Shown in pieces: positions 8,997-16,970 of a stretch of DNA of 64,000 nucleotides. The stretch comes from CAIKMD01 sp035552195 (GTDB taxonomy: Bacteria; Pseudomonadota; Alphaproteobacteria; ATCC43930; CGMCC-115725), in contig DASZLU010000149.1 of NCBI GenBank assembly GCA_035552195.1, forward strand, positions 1 to 64,000, given 5' to 3'. Each line of letters begins with the position of its first letter. Position 1 is the stretch's first letter. Made by a program: the position numbers and the translations under genes. The notes beneath the pieces are model-generated. The model was not told where the DNA came from and searched no databases. It was given only the letters and a program-made list of their open reading frames with translations.

Positions 8997-10067
8997 TCAC
9001 GCGTCGATGAGCTGGAAGCCGGCGGTAAAGCCGGGACCAAGCGCGGTCATCAGCATGCGGCCATGCGCGCCGGATTGGAGCATGCGCTTCAGGACGAAGA
9101 TCACTGTCGCCGCGGACATGTTGCCGTAGTCGCGCAAGGTTGCGCGCGCATGGCCGAGCGCACCGGGCGTCAGGGCGAACGCCTCTTCGAGCGCATCGAG
9201 CACTTTCGCGCCGCCGGGATGACAGACGAAATAATCGATATCGCTGACGGTGAGATCGTGGTGACGGAGGAAATCCTCGGTCGCCTGACGCAGATCGCGC
9301 TGCACCAGCGCCGGAATGTCGCGCGAGAAGATCGCCTTGAGCCCGTCATCGGCGACATCCCATCCCATGATGTCGAGCGAATGCGGCCAGGTGAATTCGC
9401 CGCCCGCGCCGAGTGCCGGGCTTTCCGCGTTGGTGCTCTCGGTCGAAATCACCGCGGCGGTGGCGCCGTCGCCGAACAAAGCGGTCGCGACGAGATTGCT
9501 CTTGGTGAAATCGCCGTGCCGGAAGCACAGCGCGCAGAGCTCGACGACGAGGAACAGCACGCGCGATTGGGGTGCGGCGCGGGCGAGGTCGGCGGCGCGC
9601 GCCAGGCCGAGCACGCCGCCGGCGCAGCCGAGGCCGAAAATGGGCAAGCGGCGCACATCGCTTCTCAGCGGCAGCCGATTGAGCAGCAGCGCATCGAGGC
9701 TTGGGGTGGCAATGCCGGTGGTCGAGACCGTGACGACTTGGTCGATATCCTCGGGCCGGAGATGGGCGTCGGCGAGTGCTTGGCGCGCGGCTTCCTCGAT
9801 CAGGGCCAATGCGTGTTCGAGATAGAGGTTGTTGCGGTCGGTCCAGCCATGCGGCTGCTCGTACCACTCGACCGGCACGGTCGAATAGCGGCGGTCGATG
9901 CCGGCATTGCCGAAGACCGCGACCATGCGCTCGAGATCGGCGATGCCCGCCATGCCGAAGATGTGGCGGGCGGTCTCGGACACCGTTTCCTGGCCGAGCA
10001 CATGCTTCGGTACGGCGGTCGCGAGGGAAAGGAGGCGGGGACGGGTCACGGAAGAGGGCTGCGTCAC
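8997..10067 (-). CDS. Type III polyketide synthase (chalcone/stilbene synthase-like)
   Basis: Homodimeric ketosynthase that extends an acyl-CoA starter with malonyl-CoA and cyclises the product, commonly to alkylpyrones or alkylresorcinols in bacteria. The predicted protein has 356 residues. The catalytic triad is present: Cys148 in GLGCAGG, His283 in CHPGG and Asn316 in GNMSAAT. I chose GTG at 10067 because an AGGA lies about 11 nt upstream; a TTG at 10124 would add 19 residues. A methyltransferase gene follows directly, so the pair probably makes an O-methylated polyketide, possibly a membrane lipid. Confidence 0.9.
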   Translation of the reverse strand: MTQPSSVTRPRLLSLATAVPKHVLGQETVSETARHIFGMAGIADLERMVAVFGNAGIDRRYSTVPVEWYEQPHGWTDRNNLYLEHALALIEEAARQALADAHLRPEDIDQVVTVSTTGIATPSLDALLLNRLPLRSDVRRLPIFGLGCAGGVLGLARAADLARAAPQSRVLFLVVELCALCFRHGDFTKSNLVATALFGDGATAAVISTESTNAESPALGAGGEFTWPHSLDIMGWDVADDGLKAIFSRDIPALVQRDLRQATEDFLRHHDLTVSDIDYFVCHPGGAKVLDALEEAFALTPGALGHARATLRDYGNMSAATVIFVLKRMLQSGAHGRMLMTALGPGFTAGFQLIDA

Positions 10068-10229
10068 TGGCGGTGGTTTCCTGGCGCGGTTACAGTGTGA
10101 TCGTTCAAGCCGCTTCGCGGCCAAGCTCGCCGTCCTAGGCTCGTCGTCTTCCTAAGCTAACGAGTGGGCGATCTCGGCGCACATCACATGTTCGAGGGTA
10201 GTATGACCAGCAGAGGTGCGGAGTAGCCC

Positions 10230-10916
10230 ATGGCGAGCGTCGACAATCCGCCGCCGCGCCGCCGCTTCCGCTGGAGCGTGCGCGAGCATCTGAGGGGCTA
10301 TTTTATCGCCGGCATCGTCGTCACCGGCCCGACGCTGCTGACGCTGTACATCATCTGGCTCATCGTGACTTTCATCGACCGTTCGGTCGGTGCATTGCTG
10401 CCGGACGTATATAATCCCCAGACCTACCTCCATGTTCCGGGCATAGGCCTGATCATCGTCGTGGTCTGCCTGACCCTGATCGGGGCGTTGACGGCCGGCG
10501 TGCTCGGCCGGGTCTATGTCCGCCTGACCGACCGCATCATCACGCGCATGCCCGTGGTGCGCGGCATCTATGCCGCGGTGAAGCAGATTTTCGAGACCGT
10601 GCTCGCCAAGCAATCGAACAGCTTCCGCGAGGTGGTTCTCGTGCAGTGGCCGCGCGAGGGCATGTGGACGATCGCTTTCGTGACGGCAGCGGTTGAAGGC
10701 GAGCTGCGCCGCCGCACCGGCGATGATGCGATCGCCGTCTACGTGCCGACAACGCCGAACCCGACCTCGGGCTATCTCATGTTCGTGCCGCGCAAGGACG
10801 CGATCACCCTCGACATGTCGGTCGAGGACGCGATCAAATACGTGATCTCGACCGGCATCGTGGCGCCGCCCGAGGGAATCACAGCCGGCACCGGCGAGCC
10901 GGTGAAGACGATCTAG
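10230..10916 (+). CDS. DUF502 family inner-membrane protein
   Basis: Uncharacterised conserved membrane protein of 228 residues. It has two N-terminal transmembrane helices (about 28-55 and 70-95: GYFIAGIVVTGPTLLTLYII and GLIIVVVCLTLIGALTAG) followed by a soluble domain with the family motifs RIPVVRGIY-like (RMPVVRGIYAAVKQ) and VPTTPNPTSGYLMFVP. No enzymatic residues can be recognised. It is transcribed away from the polyketide synthase gene and is not obviously part of an operon. Confidence 0.88.
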   Translation: MASVDNPPPRRRFRWSVREHLRGYFIAGIVVTGPTLLTLYIIWLIVTFIDRSVGALLPDVYNPQTYLHVPGIGLIIVVVCLTLIGALTAGVLGRVYVRLTDRIITRMPVVRGIYAAVKQIFETVLAKQSNSFREVVLVQWPREGMWTIAFVTAAVEGELRRRTGDDAIAVYVPTTPNPTSGYLMFVPRKDAITLDMSVEDAIKYVISTGIVAPPEGITAGTGEPVKTI

Positions 10917-10952
10917 CGTCGGCGCCACGCCTTATTGCCTGAATTCGAGGCA

Positions 10953-10972
10953 GGCACGCCGATTGACGTGCC
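10953..10972. terminator. Candidate bidirectional terminator hairpin
   Basis: A 6-bp GC-rich stem (ggcacg / cgtgcc) with an 8-nt loop lies between the converging ends of the DUF502 gene and the ThDP beta-subunit gene. There is no T-run, so the call rests on position and dyad only. Confidence 0.35.
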
Positions 10973-10980
10973 CCCGAGGC

Positions 10981-11586
10981 TTAGGCCTTGTTCAGCGCCG
11001 CCTTGAAGGCGGCGCGGGTCGGGGCGCCGTGGATGAAGGCGTAGTCTTGCGAGGGCGGTGGGCCGGCGACGAGTTTCAGCGCGACGAAGACCGGGCCGTC
11101 TTCTTTGAGCAGGCCGGAGATCTTGGCCTCGAAATCTTCGAGCGTGTCGATCGTGTCGGTGCGGCGATAGCCGGCGGCGCGCGCCATGGCGGCGAAATCG
11201 ACCGTGTCGCGGCCGGGGATCGGATGGCTGCCATTCGCTTCGTATTCGCCGTTCTGGCAGACGAAATGTAAGAGATTCGCCGGCTTCTGATTGGCGATGG
11301 TGACGAGCGTGCCGAGATTCATCAGGAGGCTGCCGTCGCCGTCGAGCACGACGACGCGCTTGTCCGGTCGCGCGATGGCGAGGCCGAGCGCGCAGGACGA
11401 AGCCTGCCCCATCGCGCCGATCGAGTAATAGGTGAGAGCGTGGCCGGGCGCGATACCATGCCATTCCTGTGCCGATTGATAGACGGGCACGATGATCTGA
11501 TCGGTGATGTGCTTGGCGAGGATTTTGAAGCAGAGATCGCGGCGCATGACGTTGCCGGTCGCTTTATTGGTGGCGGCGTTGCTCAC
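10981..11586 (-). CDS. ThDP-dependent decarboxylase, beta (C-terminal) subunit, ComE-like
   Basis: The 201-residue protein corresponds to the pyrophosphate-binding half of a thiamine-diphosphate enzyme. The ThDP/Mg motif runs from GDGSLLMNLG to the later Asn (FVCQNGEYEAN), and the preceding segment YYSIGAMGQASSCALGLA is typical. It resembles the beta subunit of sulfopyruvate or phosphonopyruvate decarboxylase. The start is GTG at 11586, which overlaps the stop of the alpha gene and has a ggagg site 4-5 nt upstream, so the two are translationally coupled. The real substrate, a 3-substituted pyruvate, cannot be told from sequence. Confidence 0.87.
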   Translation of the reverse strand: MSNAATNKATGNVMRRDLCFKILAKHITDQIIVPVYQSAQEWHGIAPGHALTYYSIGAMGQASSCALGLAIARPDKRVVVLDGDGSLLMNLGTLVTIANQKPANLLHFVCQNGEYEANGSHPIPGRDTVDFAAMARAAGYRRTDTIDTLEDFEAKISGLLKEDGPVFVALKLVAGPPPSQDYAFIHGAPTRAAFKAALNKA

Positions 11587-12089
11587 ATCTGCCTCCCGAT
11601 CAACAGCGCGGTCGGATAGGAATCGGCGTAAGACGTATCGATCGCCGGGCGGATATGGCGCTCGTCTCCGGCATCTTCCATCAGCGCATGCGGGATCTCC
11701 ATCGCTTCGAGGATGGGCTCGACGATGCGAAGACCGAGGGACTTCGCTTGCTTCGGCGGTACGCCCGGCTCTTTCGCCAAGAGTCCGGCCATGATGCAGA
11801 CCGGCATCTTGTATTCGCATCCCGCCGAGCGCAACGCGTTGATGCTGTCGAGCAGGCCGGTGTACTGAATCAGCAGCAGCGCGCGTTTCTCGGCCATCGA
11901 CATCGCGGCGCAGATCGAGACGCCTTCGTCCTCTTTGCAGACGCGGATCAGGCGAAAGCGCTTGTCATCGACGATCGGCCAAAGCAGCGCGGCGCTCGTC
12001 GTGATGTCGGGTACCGAGACGATGTAGTGGATGCCGCTGGCGGCGATCTGATCGAGAATCGCGGGTCCGGTAATGGGTTCGCCGCTCAT
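11583..12089 (-). CDS. ThDP-dependent decarboxylase, alpha (N-terminal) subunit, ComD-like
   Basis: The 168-residue protein corresponds to the pyrimidine-binding half of a ThDP enzyme; the activating Glu lies in the CKEDEGVSICAAM segment, and QYTGLLDSINALRS matches the conserved NxG-type stretch of ComD. Together with the overlapping beta gene it should form a heteromeric decarboxylase of a 2-oxo acid (sulfopyruvate, phosphonopyruvate or a relative). Methanogens use ComDE for coenzyme M; a bacterium of this kind more plausibly uses it in organosulfonate, phosphonate or related catabolism, which is inference. It is transcribed divergently from the dienelactone hydrolase gene. Confidence 0.86.
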   Translation of the reverse strand: MSGEPITGPAILDQIAASGIHYIVSVPDITTSAALLWPIVDDKRFRLIRVCKEDEGVSICAAMSMAEKRALLLIQYTGLLDSINALRSAGCEYKMPVCIMAGLLAKEPGVPPKQAKSLGLRIVEPILEAMEIPHALMEDAGDERHIRPAIDTSYADSYPTALLIGRQM

Positions 12090-12270
12090 GCCACTCTACC
12101 GAACATTGTTATTTCCTCCCATTTTCACGGCACATCTTTGCAGCCGTGATTGCCAAAAGCAAGGCATCGGCCTGTTCAGTATGGTCCACAGTCTGTAGAC
12201 TTCTTCGGCTTGGCGCGATGCGGTCGGCATCGACGAATATGATAGGAAGAGCATAAGCGAGAGAGGTCCG

Positions 12271-12972
12271 ATGCCTGACGTAACGATCGCCGCTGCCGAT
12301 GGCGGAAGTTTCGCCGCTTATCTTGCTTTGCCGCAAGGCGCGACGGATAAGCGGCCCGGCATCGTCATGATGCAGCAGATCTTCGGCGTGAACGCCGAGA
12401 TGCGGAGCTTAACCGATCTCTACGCGTCGAAAGGCTATGTCGCGCTTTGCCCCGATCTCTTCTGGCGGATGGAGCCGGGCGTGCAGATCAATCATCCCGT
12501 GCCGAAAGAGCAGATCGCCAAGGCGCTCGATCTCGCGAACCGCTTCGATACGGCGCATGCGATCGCCGATCTGAAAGCGACGGTTTCGTTCTTGCGGACG
12601 CATGCGGCCTGCAACGGCAAGGTCGGCACGATCGGCTACTGCCTCGGCGGCCGCCTCGCCTACCAAATGGCGACGCAGGCCGATACCGAAGCCAATATCG
12701 GCTATTTTGGCGTCGCCGTCGAAAAATATCTCGACGAAGCGCCGCGTCTGACGAAGCCTTTGCTGCTCCATATGCCCGAGTTGGATCATCAATGTCCGCC
12801 GGAAGCGCAGGCGCTGATCAAAGCGACGCTCGCTGGTAAGGCTACGCTTTATTCCTATCCGGGCGCCGATCACGCCTTCAACCGCATCGGCGCGAAAACC
12901 TACGACGCCGCCGTGACGCAGCTCGCCGATGGGCGCACCAACGATTTTTTGCGCACACATCTTGGCGCCTGA
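12271..12972 (+). CDS. Dienelactone hydrolase family protein
   Basis: Alpha/beta hydrolase of the carboxymethylenebutenolidase type, 233 residues, cytosolic. The nucleophile is Cys124 in the GYCLGG elbow, as in true dienelactone hydrolases, with His201 in GADHAF and a likely acid near Asp172 (PELDHQCP). These enzymes open lactones formed in chlorocatechol-type ring cleavage pathways, but many family members act on other esters. The start has a good ribosome site (gagagagg). It is followed 19 bp later by a TRAP binding-protein gene on the same strand. Confidence 0.88.
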   Translation: MPDVTIAAADGGSFAAYLALPQGATDKRPGIVMMQQIFGVNAEMRSLTDLYASKGYVALCPDLFWRMEPGVQINHPVPKEQIAKALDLANRFDTAHAIADLKATVSFLRTHAACNGKVGTIGYCLGGRLAYQMATQADTEANIGYFGVAVEKYLDEAPRLTKPLLLHMPELDHQCPPEAQALIKATLAGKATLYSYPGADHAFNRIGAKTYDAAVTQLADGRTNDFLRTHLGA

Positions 12973-12991
12973 GGAACCTGGGAGGGGGATT

Positions 12992-13993
12992 ATGAAGCTT
13001 GGACATTTGATGCAGAGCGCGCTCTTGGGGTTGGCACTCAGCGCTAGTGCCGCGCGCGCCGACGAGGTGAAGCTTATTTTCCTGTCGATGGTGCCGGCCG
13101 AATCGCCTGTCGTCGCGGCGTCCTACCATCCTTGGGTCGACCGCGTAAACGCCGCCGGGAAAGGTCTCGTCCGTCTCGAGGAACGTGACGGCTACGCGCT
13201 CGCCAATCTCGACAATGTCTATAATCGTGTCTTGGACGACGTCGTCCAAGTCTCGTTCGCGCAGCAAAATGCGATCGCCGGTAAGTTCATCCGCTCGACG
13301 ATGGCGGGCTTGCCTTTCGTCTCCACCGACAGTGAGACGGCATCGGTCGCGCTTTGGCGGCTCTATGCTTCGGGACAGATCAGCGCGGAATACGACGATA
13401 TCGTCCCGCTCTTCCTGACGGTGTTTCCGCAGTCGGGTATTCATCTGACGCATCCGATTGCCGCGCTCGACGATCTCAAAGGGCTGAAGCTGATCGCGGT
13501 CGGCAAAGCGCAGGCCGACGCGGTCACGGCGTTGGGGGGCGCGCCGCTGTCGATCCCGCTCACCGAGACATATACGGCGCTGCAGCGCGGTGCGGCCGAT
13601 GGCGCGGTGGCGTCCTGGAGCACCTTCAAGCCGTTCCGGCTGGGCGACGTCACCCGCTATCACGTTGAAGCGCAGCTCGGCACCTCGACCGGCATGGTGT
13701 TCATGGCGAAGAAGCGCTTCAACGCCTTGCCTCCGGCGGCGCAGAAAGTACTGGTGGACAATTCGGGCGAGGGCATGTCGCGCAGCTTCGGCGCCTATAT
13801 CGACAGCGAAGCAAAAGACACGCGCGATGGCGTGCTCAAGGCGAATCAGGCCGTGACTGCTCTTTCGCCCAAACAGGCGGAGACGTGGCGCGACAAGGTC
13901 ACGCCCAACGACACGGCTTATGCGAACGCCGTGCCGAACGGGCCGGCGATCCTCGATGCCTATCGCAAGCTGTTGAGCGAAGCGAAGAAATAG
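12992..13993 (+). CDS. TRAP transporter solute-binding protein (DctP type), orphan
   Basis: Periplasmic binding protein of a tripartite ATP-independent transporter, 333 residues. A signal peptide covers about residues 1-23 (ending ASAARA), and the body has DctP features: LKGLKLIAVGKAQADAVTALGG followed by TETYTALQRGAADGAV, the segment that contacts the ligand carboxylate. The start ATG at 12992 follows a strong site (gggaggggg). No DctQ or DctM membrane subunit is encoded nearby; the next genes are other binding proteins. Substrate is probably an organic acid, but which one is unknown. Confidence 0.86.
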   Translation: MKLGHLMQSALLGLALSASAARADEVKLIFLSMVPAESPVVAASYHPWVDRVNAAGKGLVRLEERDGYALANLDNVYNRVLDDVVQVSFAQQNAIAGKFIRSTMAGLPFVSTDSETASVALWRLYASGQISAEYDDIVPLFLTVFPQSGIHLTHPIAALDDLKGLKLIAVGKAQADAVTALGGAPLSIPLTETYTALQRGAADGAVASWSTFKPFRLGDVTRYHVEAQLGTSTGMVFMAKKRFNALPPAAQKVLVDNSGEGMSRSFGAYIDSEAKDTRDGVLKANQAVTALSPKQAETWRDKVTPNDTAYANAVPNGPAILDAYRKLLSEAKK

Positions 13994-13997
13994 AGCC

Positions 13998-14990
13998 ATG
14001 AGCGCGACACGCCCGGCGAGACGAAGCGTACTCAAAGCCTTCGCGGCAACGGCCGCTGTCGGCGTCAGCGCGATCGCCATGCCGCGCATTGGCCGGGCGG
14101 CGCCGGCGAAGCTCGTGGTCGGCAAATCGGTCTCGACCTTGCTCGCCTATACGCCGATCGATGTCGGCCTCGCCAATGATTTCTATCGGAAACGCGGCGT
14201 CGAGCTGGAGGTCGTTTCCTTTAACGGTTCGGCGCGCATGCATCAGGCGATCGTCAGCGGCGCCGTCGATATCGCGCTCGGATCGGGCGCGACGATGTCG
14301 GATGTCGCCAAAGGCGAGCCCTCGCTCTGCATCGCGCAAACGCTCGGGCCGCCGGCCGATATCGGGATCATCGTGCCGTATGATTCGCCGATCAAAACCC
14401 CCGATGATATGCGCGGCAAGGTGACCGGCGTCGCATCGACCGGGTCGGTCACCGAATGGGTACTGTTCGAGCTGGCGCGGCAAAAGGGTTGGCCGATCAG
14501 CGATATGAAAACCGTTGGCCTTGGCGGCTCGGAAGCAGCGGTGGCGGCGATCCGCACCAAGCAGGTCGATGCCGTGGTCGGCGATGTTGCGATCGGGCTT
14601 TTCCTCGAGCCGCAGAAGGTCGGTCGCATGCTGGTGCCGTGCTCGACTTATATCAGCGACTTCATCATGCACGCGAATTATGCCTCGACCAAAGCGATGA
14701 CCGAGCAGCCGGAAGCCGTCAGCGCGTTCTGCGCCGCGTGGTTCGATGCGGTCGCGCTGATGCAGAAGGACAAGGAGCAGACCGTTCGCATCGCGATGCC
14801 GATCATGAAATTCGATCCCACCATCGTCGCCGCGAGCTACGACATCGTGGTTCCATCGATGTCGCGCACCGGGCGTTTCGATCCGAAAGGCCTCGCGACC
14901 CTGGCGCGCTCCTATGTCGAGATGAAGCAGCTCCCGACCGAGCCCGACATGTCGAAATTCTACACCGAGAAATTCCTGCCGAAGGTTTGA
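13998..14990 (+). CDS. ABC-type NMT1/TauA-family solute-binding protein with Tat-like signal (copy 1)
   Basis: Predicted periplasmic binding protein of 330 residues. The N-terminus carries a twin-arginine type sequence (ARRSVLKAFAATAAVG), suggesting export in folded form; processing is probably near GRAAPA. The body matches NMT1/SsuA/TauA proteins (LAYTPIDVGLANDFYRKRGV, then GSGATMSDV and VASTGSVTEW). It starts 4 bp after the TRAP binding protein and is followed by a close paralogue at 15067, evidently a tandem duplicate. No permease or ATPase gene is adjacent. Confidence 0.86.
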   Translation: MSATRPARRSVLKAFAATAAVGVSAIAMPRIGRAAPAKLVVGKSVSTLLAYTPIDVGLANDFYRKRGVELEVVSFNGSARMHQAIVSGAVDIALGSGATMSDVAKGEPSLCIAQTLGPPADIGIIVPYDSPIKTPDDMRGKVTGVASTGSVTEWVLFELARQKGWPISDMKTVGLGGSEAAVAAIRTKQVDAVVGDVAIGLFLEPQKVGRMLVPCSTYISDFIMHANYASTKAMTEQPEAVSAFCAAWFDAVALMQKDKEQTVRIAMPIMKFDPTIVAASYDIVVPSMSRTGRFDPKGLATLARSYVEMKQLPTEPDMSKFYTEKFLPKV

Positions 14991-15066
14991 CGCGGCGTTC
15001 GCTTGAGAGCGAGAAACCCCGCGCTATAGTCGCCGGCAATAAATCGATGAATGGGGAGTTCCTGGC

Positions 15067-16059
15067 ATGCGCGTGAAACAGCCGGCACGGCGATCGGTTC
15101 TCAAAGCCATGGCGGCCACCGCCGCCGTCGGCGCTTCATCGATCGCCATGCCGCGGATCGGCCGGGCCGCGCCGACCAAGCTCGTTATCGGCAAATCGAT
15201 CCCGACCTTGCTCGCCTATACGCCGATCGACTTTGGCCTCGCCAACAATCTCTATCAGAAGCGCGGACTCGAGCTGGAGATCGTGTCCTTCAACGGCGCG
15301 GCGCGGATGAACCAGGCGCTGGTCAGCGGCGCGATCGATATCGGCCTCGGCTCGGGCGCTTCGATGGCGGATATCGGCAAGGGTGCGCCGATGCTCTGCA
15401 TCGCGCAGACACTCGGTCCGCCAGCCGATATCGCTATCGTCGTGCCCTATGATTCGTCGATCAAAACCCTTGACGATATGCGCGGCAAGATCGTCGGCGT
15501 CGCCTCGACGGGCTCGGTCACCGAATGGATGGCGTTCGAGATAGCGCGGCAGAAGGGCTGGCCGATCACCGATGTAAAGACGGTCGGCATCGGCGGCACC
15601 GACGCCGCGGTCGCGGCCATTCGCGCCAAGCAGGTCGATGCCCTGGTCGTCGATATCGCCATCGGCTTTTTCCTCGAGCCGCAAAAGGTCGGGCGCTTGC
15701 TGATCCCCTGCTCGGACTACGTCAAAGACTTTGTCATGCACGCCAATTTCGCCACGAACAAGATCATGGACGAGAACCCGGAAGCGGTGACGGCGTTTTG
15801 CGCCGCGTGGTTCGAGGCGGCTGCAATGATGCAGAAGGACAAGGATCAGGCTGTGAAGATCGCAGCGCCGATCGCCAAGCTCGACCCGGCCATCATCGCC
15901 AGGACCTACGACATCGTCATTCCGAAAATGTCGCGCGACGGCCGCTTCGATCCGAAAGGCATCGAGATCCTGGCGCAGTCTTATGTCGATATGAAGCAGT
16001 TGCCGACCAAGCCCGACATGGCGAAATTCTATACCGAGAAATTCCTGCCGAAGACGTGA
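15067..16059 (+). CDS. ABC-type NMT1/TauA-family solute-binding protein with Tat-like signal (copy 2)
   Basis: Same length (330 residues) and clearly homologous along its whole length to the protein at 13998, including the twin-arginine start (ARRSVLKAMAATAAVG), LLAYTPIDFGLAN, VASTGSVTEW and the C-terminal PDMAKFYTEKFLPK. Differences are spread over the sequence, so the duplication is not recent. A ribosome site (tggggag) precedes the ATG. The ligand is unknown; relatives bind sulfonates, aromatic acids, pyrimidine precursors and others. No transport partner is encoded near it. Confidence 0.86.
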   Translation: MRVKQPARRSVLKAMAATAAVGASSIAMPRIGRAAPTKLVIGKSIPTLLAYTPIDFGLANNLYQKRGLELEIVSFNGAARMNQALVSGAIDIGLGSGASMADIGKGAPMLCIAQTLGPPADIAIVVPYDSSIKTLDDMRGKIVGVASTGSVTEWMAFEIARQKGWPITDVKTVGIGGTDAAVAAIRAKQVDALVVDIAIGFFLEPQKVGRLLIPCSDYVKDFVMHANFATNKIMDENPEAVTAFCAAWFEAAAMMQKDKDQAVKIAAPIAKLDPAIIARTYDIVIPKMSRDGRFDPKGIEILAQSYVDMKQLPTKPDMAKFYTEKFLPKT

Positions 16060-16064
16060 GTTCG

Positions 16065-16961
16065 ATGCCGATCACCTACCGACCGGCGCGTGCGCAAGAA
16101 CTGGCGCATGCCGAGGAACTTGTCGCCGAGAGCATCAACGATCTGACGGTGCGTCACGGTTTCGGCCGCATGGCATCGGCGCGGCCGCCGCATTTTCAGC
16201 AATTCTCGCTGCGTGATGATCCCGCCGGTCTTTGGATCGCCGAAGATAACGGGGCAATTGTCGGCTTCGCTTTCAGTTGGGTGTGCGGCGGCTTGTGGTT
16301 CTTGGCGGAATTGTTCATTGCACCCGATCAGCAGGGACGCGGCGTCGGGAATGAATTGCTGGGTCGGACCCTGGAGCATGCGCGGAAGGCGGGAGCGAGC
16401 GAGAAAGCTCTCATCACTTTTGCGTTCAACAAGGTCTCGCAGGGGCTCTACATTCGGCACGGCCTCTTTCCCCGCATTCCGCTTTATCTGTTCAATGCCC
16501 CGCGCGAGGCCTGGCCGGTGCGCGCGGATGATCGCCGATTGGATGGGGCTGCGATCACCATCGGCGATCTGCCGGAACTCGCGGCGATCGATGCGCACGC
16601 TCTTGGCCTCTCGCGCGAGAAGCATCATCGCTACCTCATCGCCGAAAGCGATTTGAAAGGCTTCCTGTTCGGCGACGGCAGCGCCAAAATCGGCTACGCC
16701 TATATCAGTCCCCAGGGCCATGTCGGCCCGCTCGCGGTGAGCCGGCCCGAGGCGATGCGGCCGGTTTTCGCCGCGGCGCTCGAGCGCGCGCGCGAAATGG
16801 GCGGCGCGCAGGTTTCGGCGCTGGTCCCCGGCATCGCCGAAGAGGCTCTTAAGACGGCCATGGCGCAGGGCGCGCGCATTGCCTTTCCGATGATGCTGAT
16901 GTCGTCGCGCGCCTTCGGCGACTGGACGTGCTATCTGCCGCGCAATCCCGGCTTCATGTGA
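16065..16961 (+). CDS. GNAT-family acetyltransferase with two GNAT-like halves
   Basis: The 298-residue protein has a clear GNAT domain in its first half (about 1-150), with the acetyl-CoA loop APDQQGRGVGNELL. The second half (about 165-298; YISPQGHVGPLAVSRPEAM followed by a helix) looks like a second, degenerate GNAT fold. Substrate is unknown. The ATG lies 5 bp after the stop codon of the preceding binding-protein gene, so they probably share a transcript; the gene converges on the next binding protein with only 9 bp between them. Confidence 0.82.
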   Translation: MPITYRPARAQELAHAEELVAESINDLTVRHGFGRMASARPPHFQQFSLRDDPAGLWIAEDNGAIVGFAFSWVCGGLWFLAELFIAPDQQGRGVGNELLGRTLEHARKAGASEKALITFAFNKVSQGLYIRHGLFPRIPLYLFNAPREAWPVRADDRRLDGAAITIGDLPELAAIDAHALGLSREKHHRYLIAESDLKGFLFGDGSAKIGYAYISPQGHVGPLAVSRPEAMRPVFAAALERAREMGGAQVSALVPGIAEEALKTAMAQGARIAFPMMLMSSRAFGDWTCYLPRNPGFM

Positions 16962-16970
16962 AGAGCGGGG

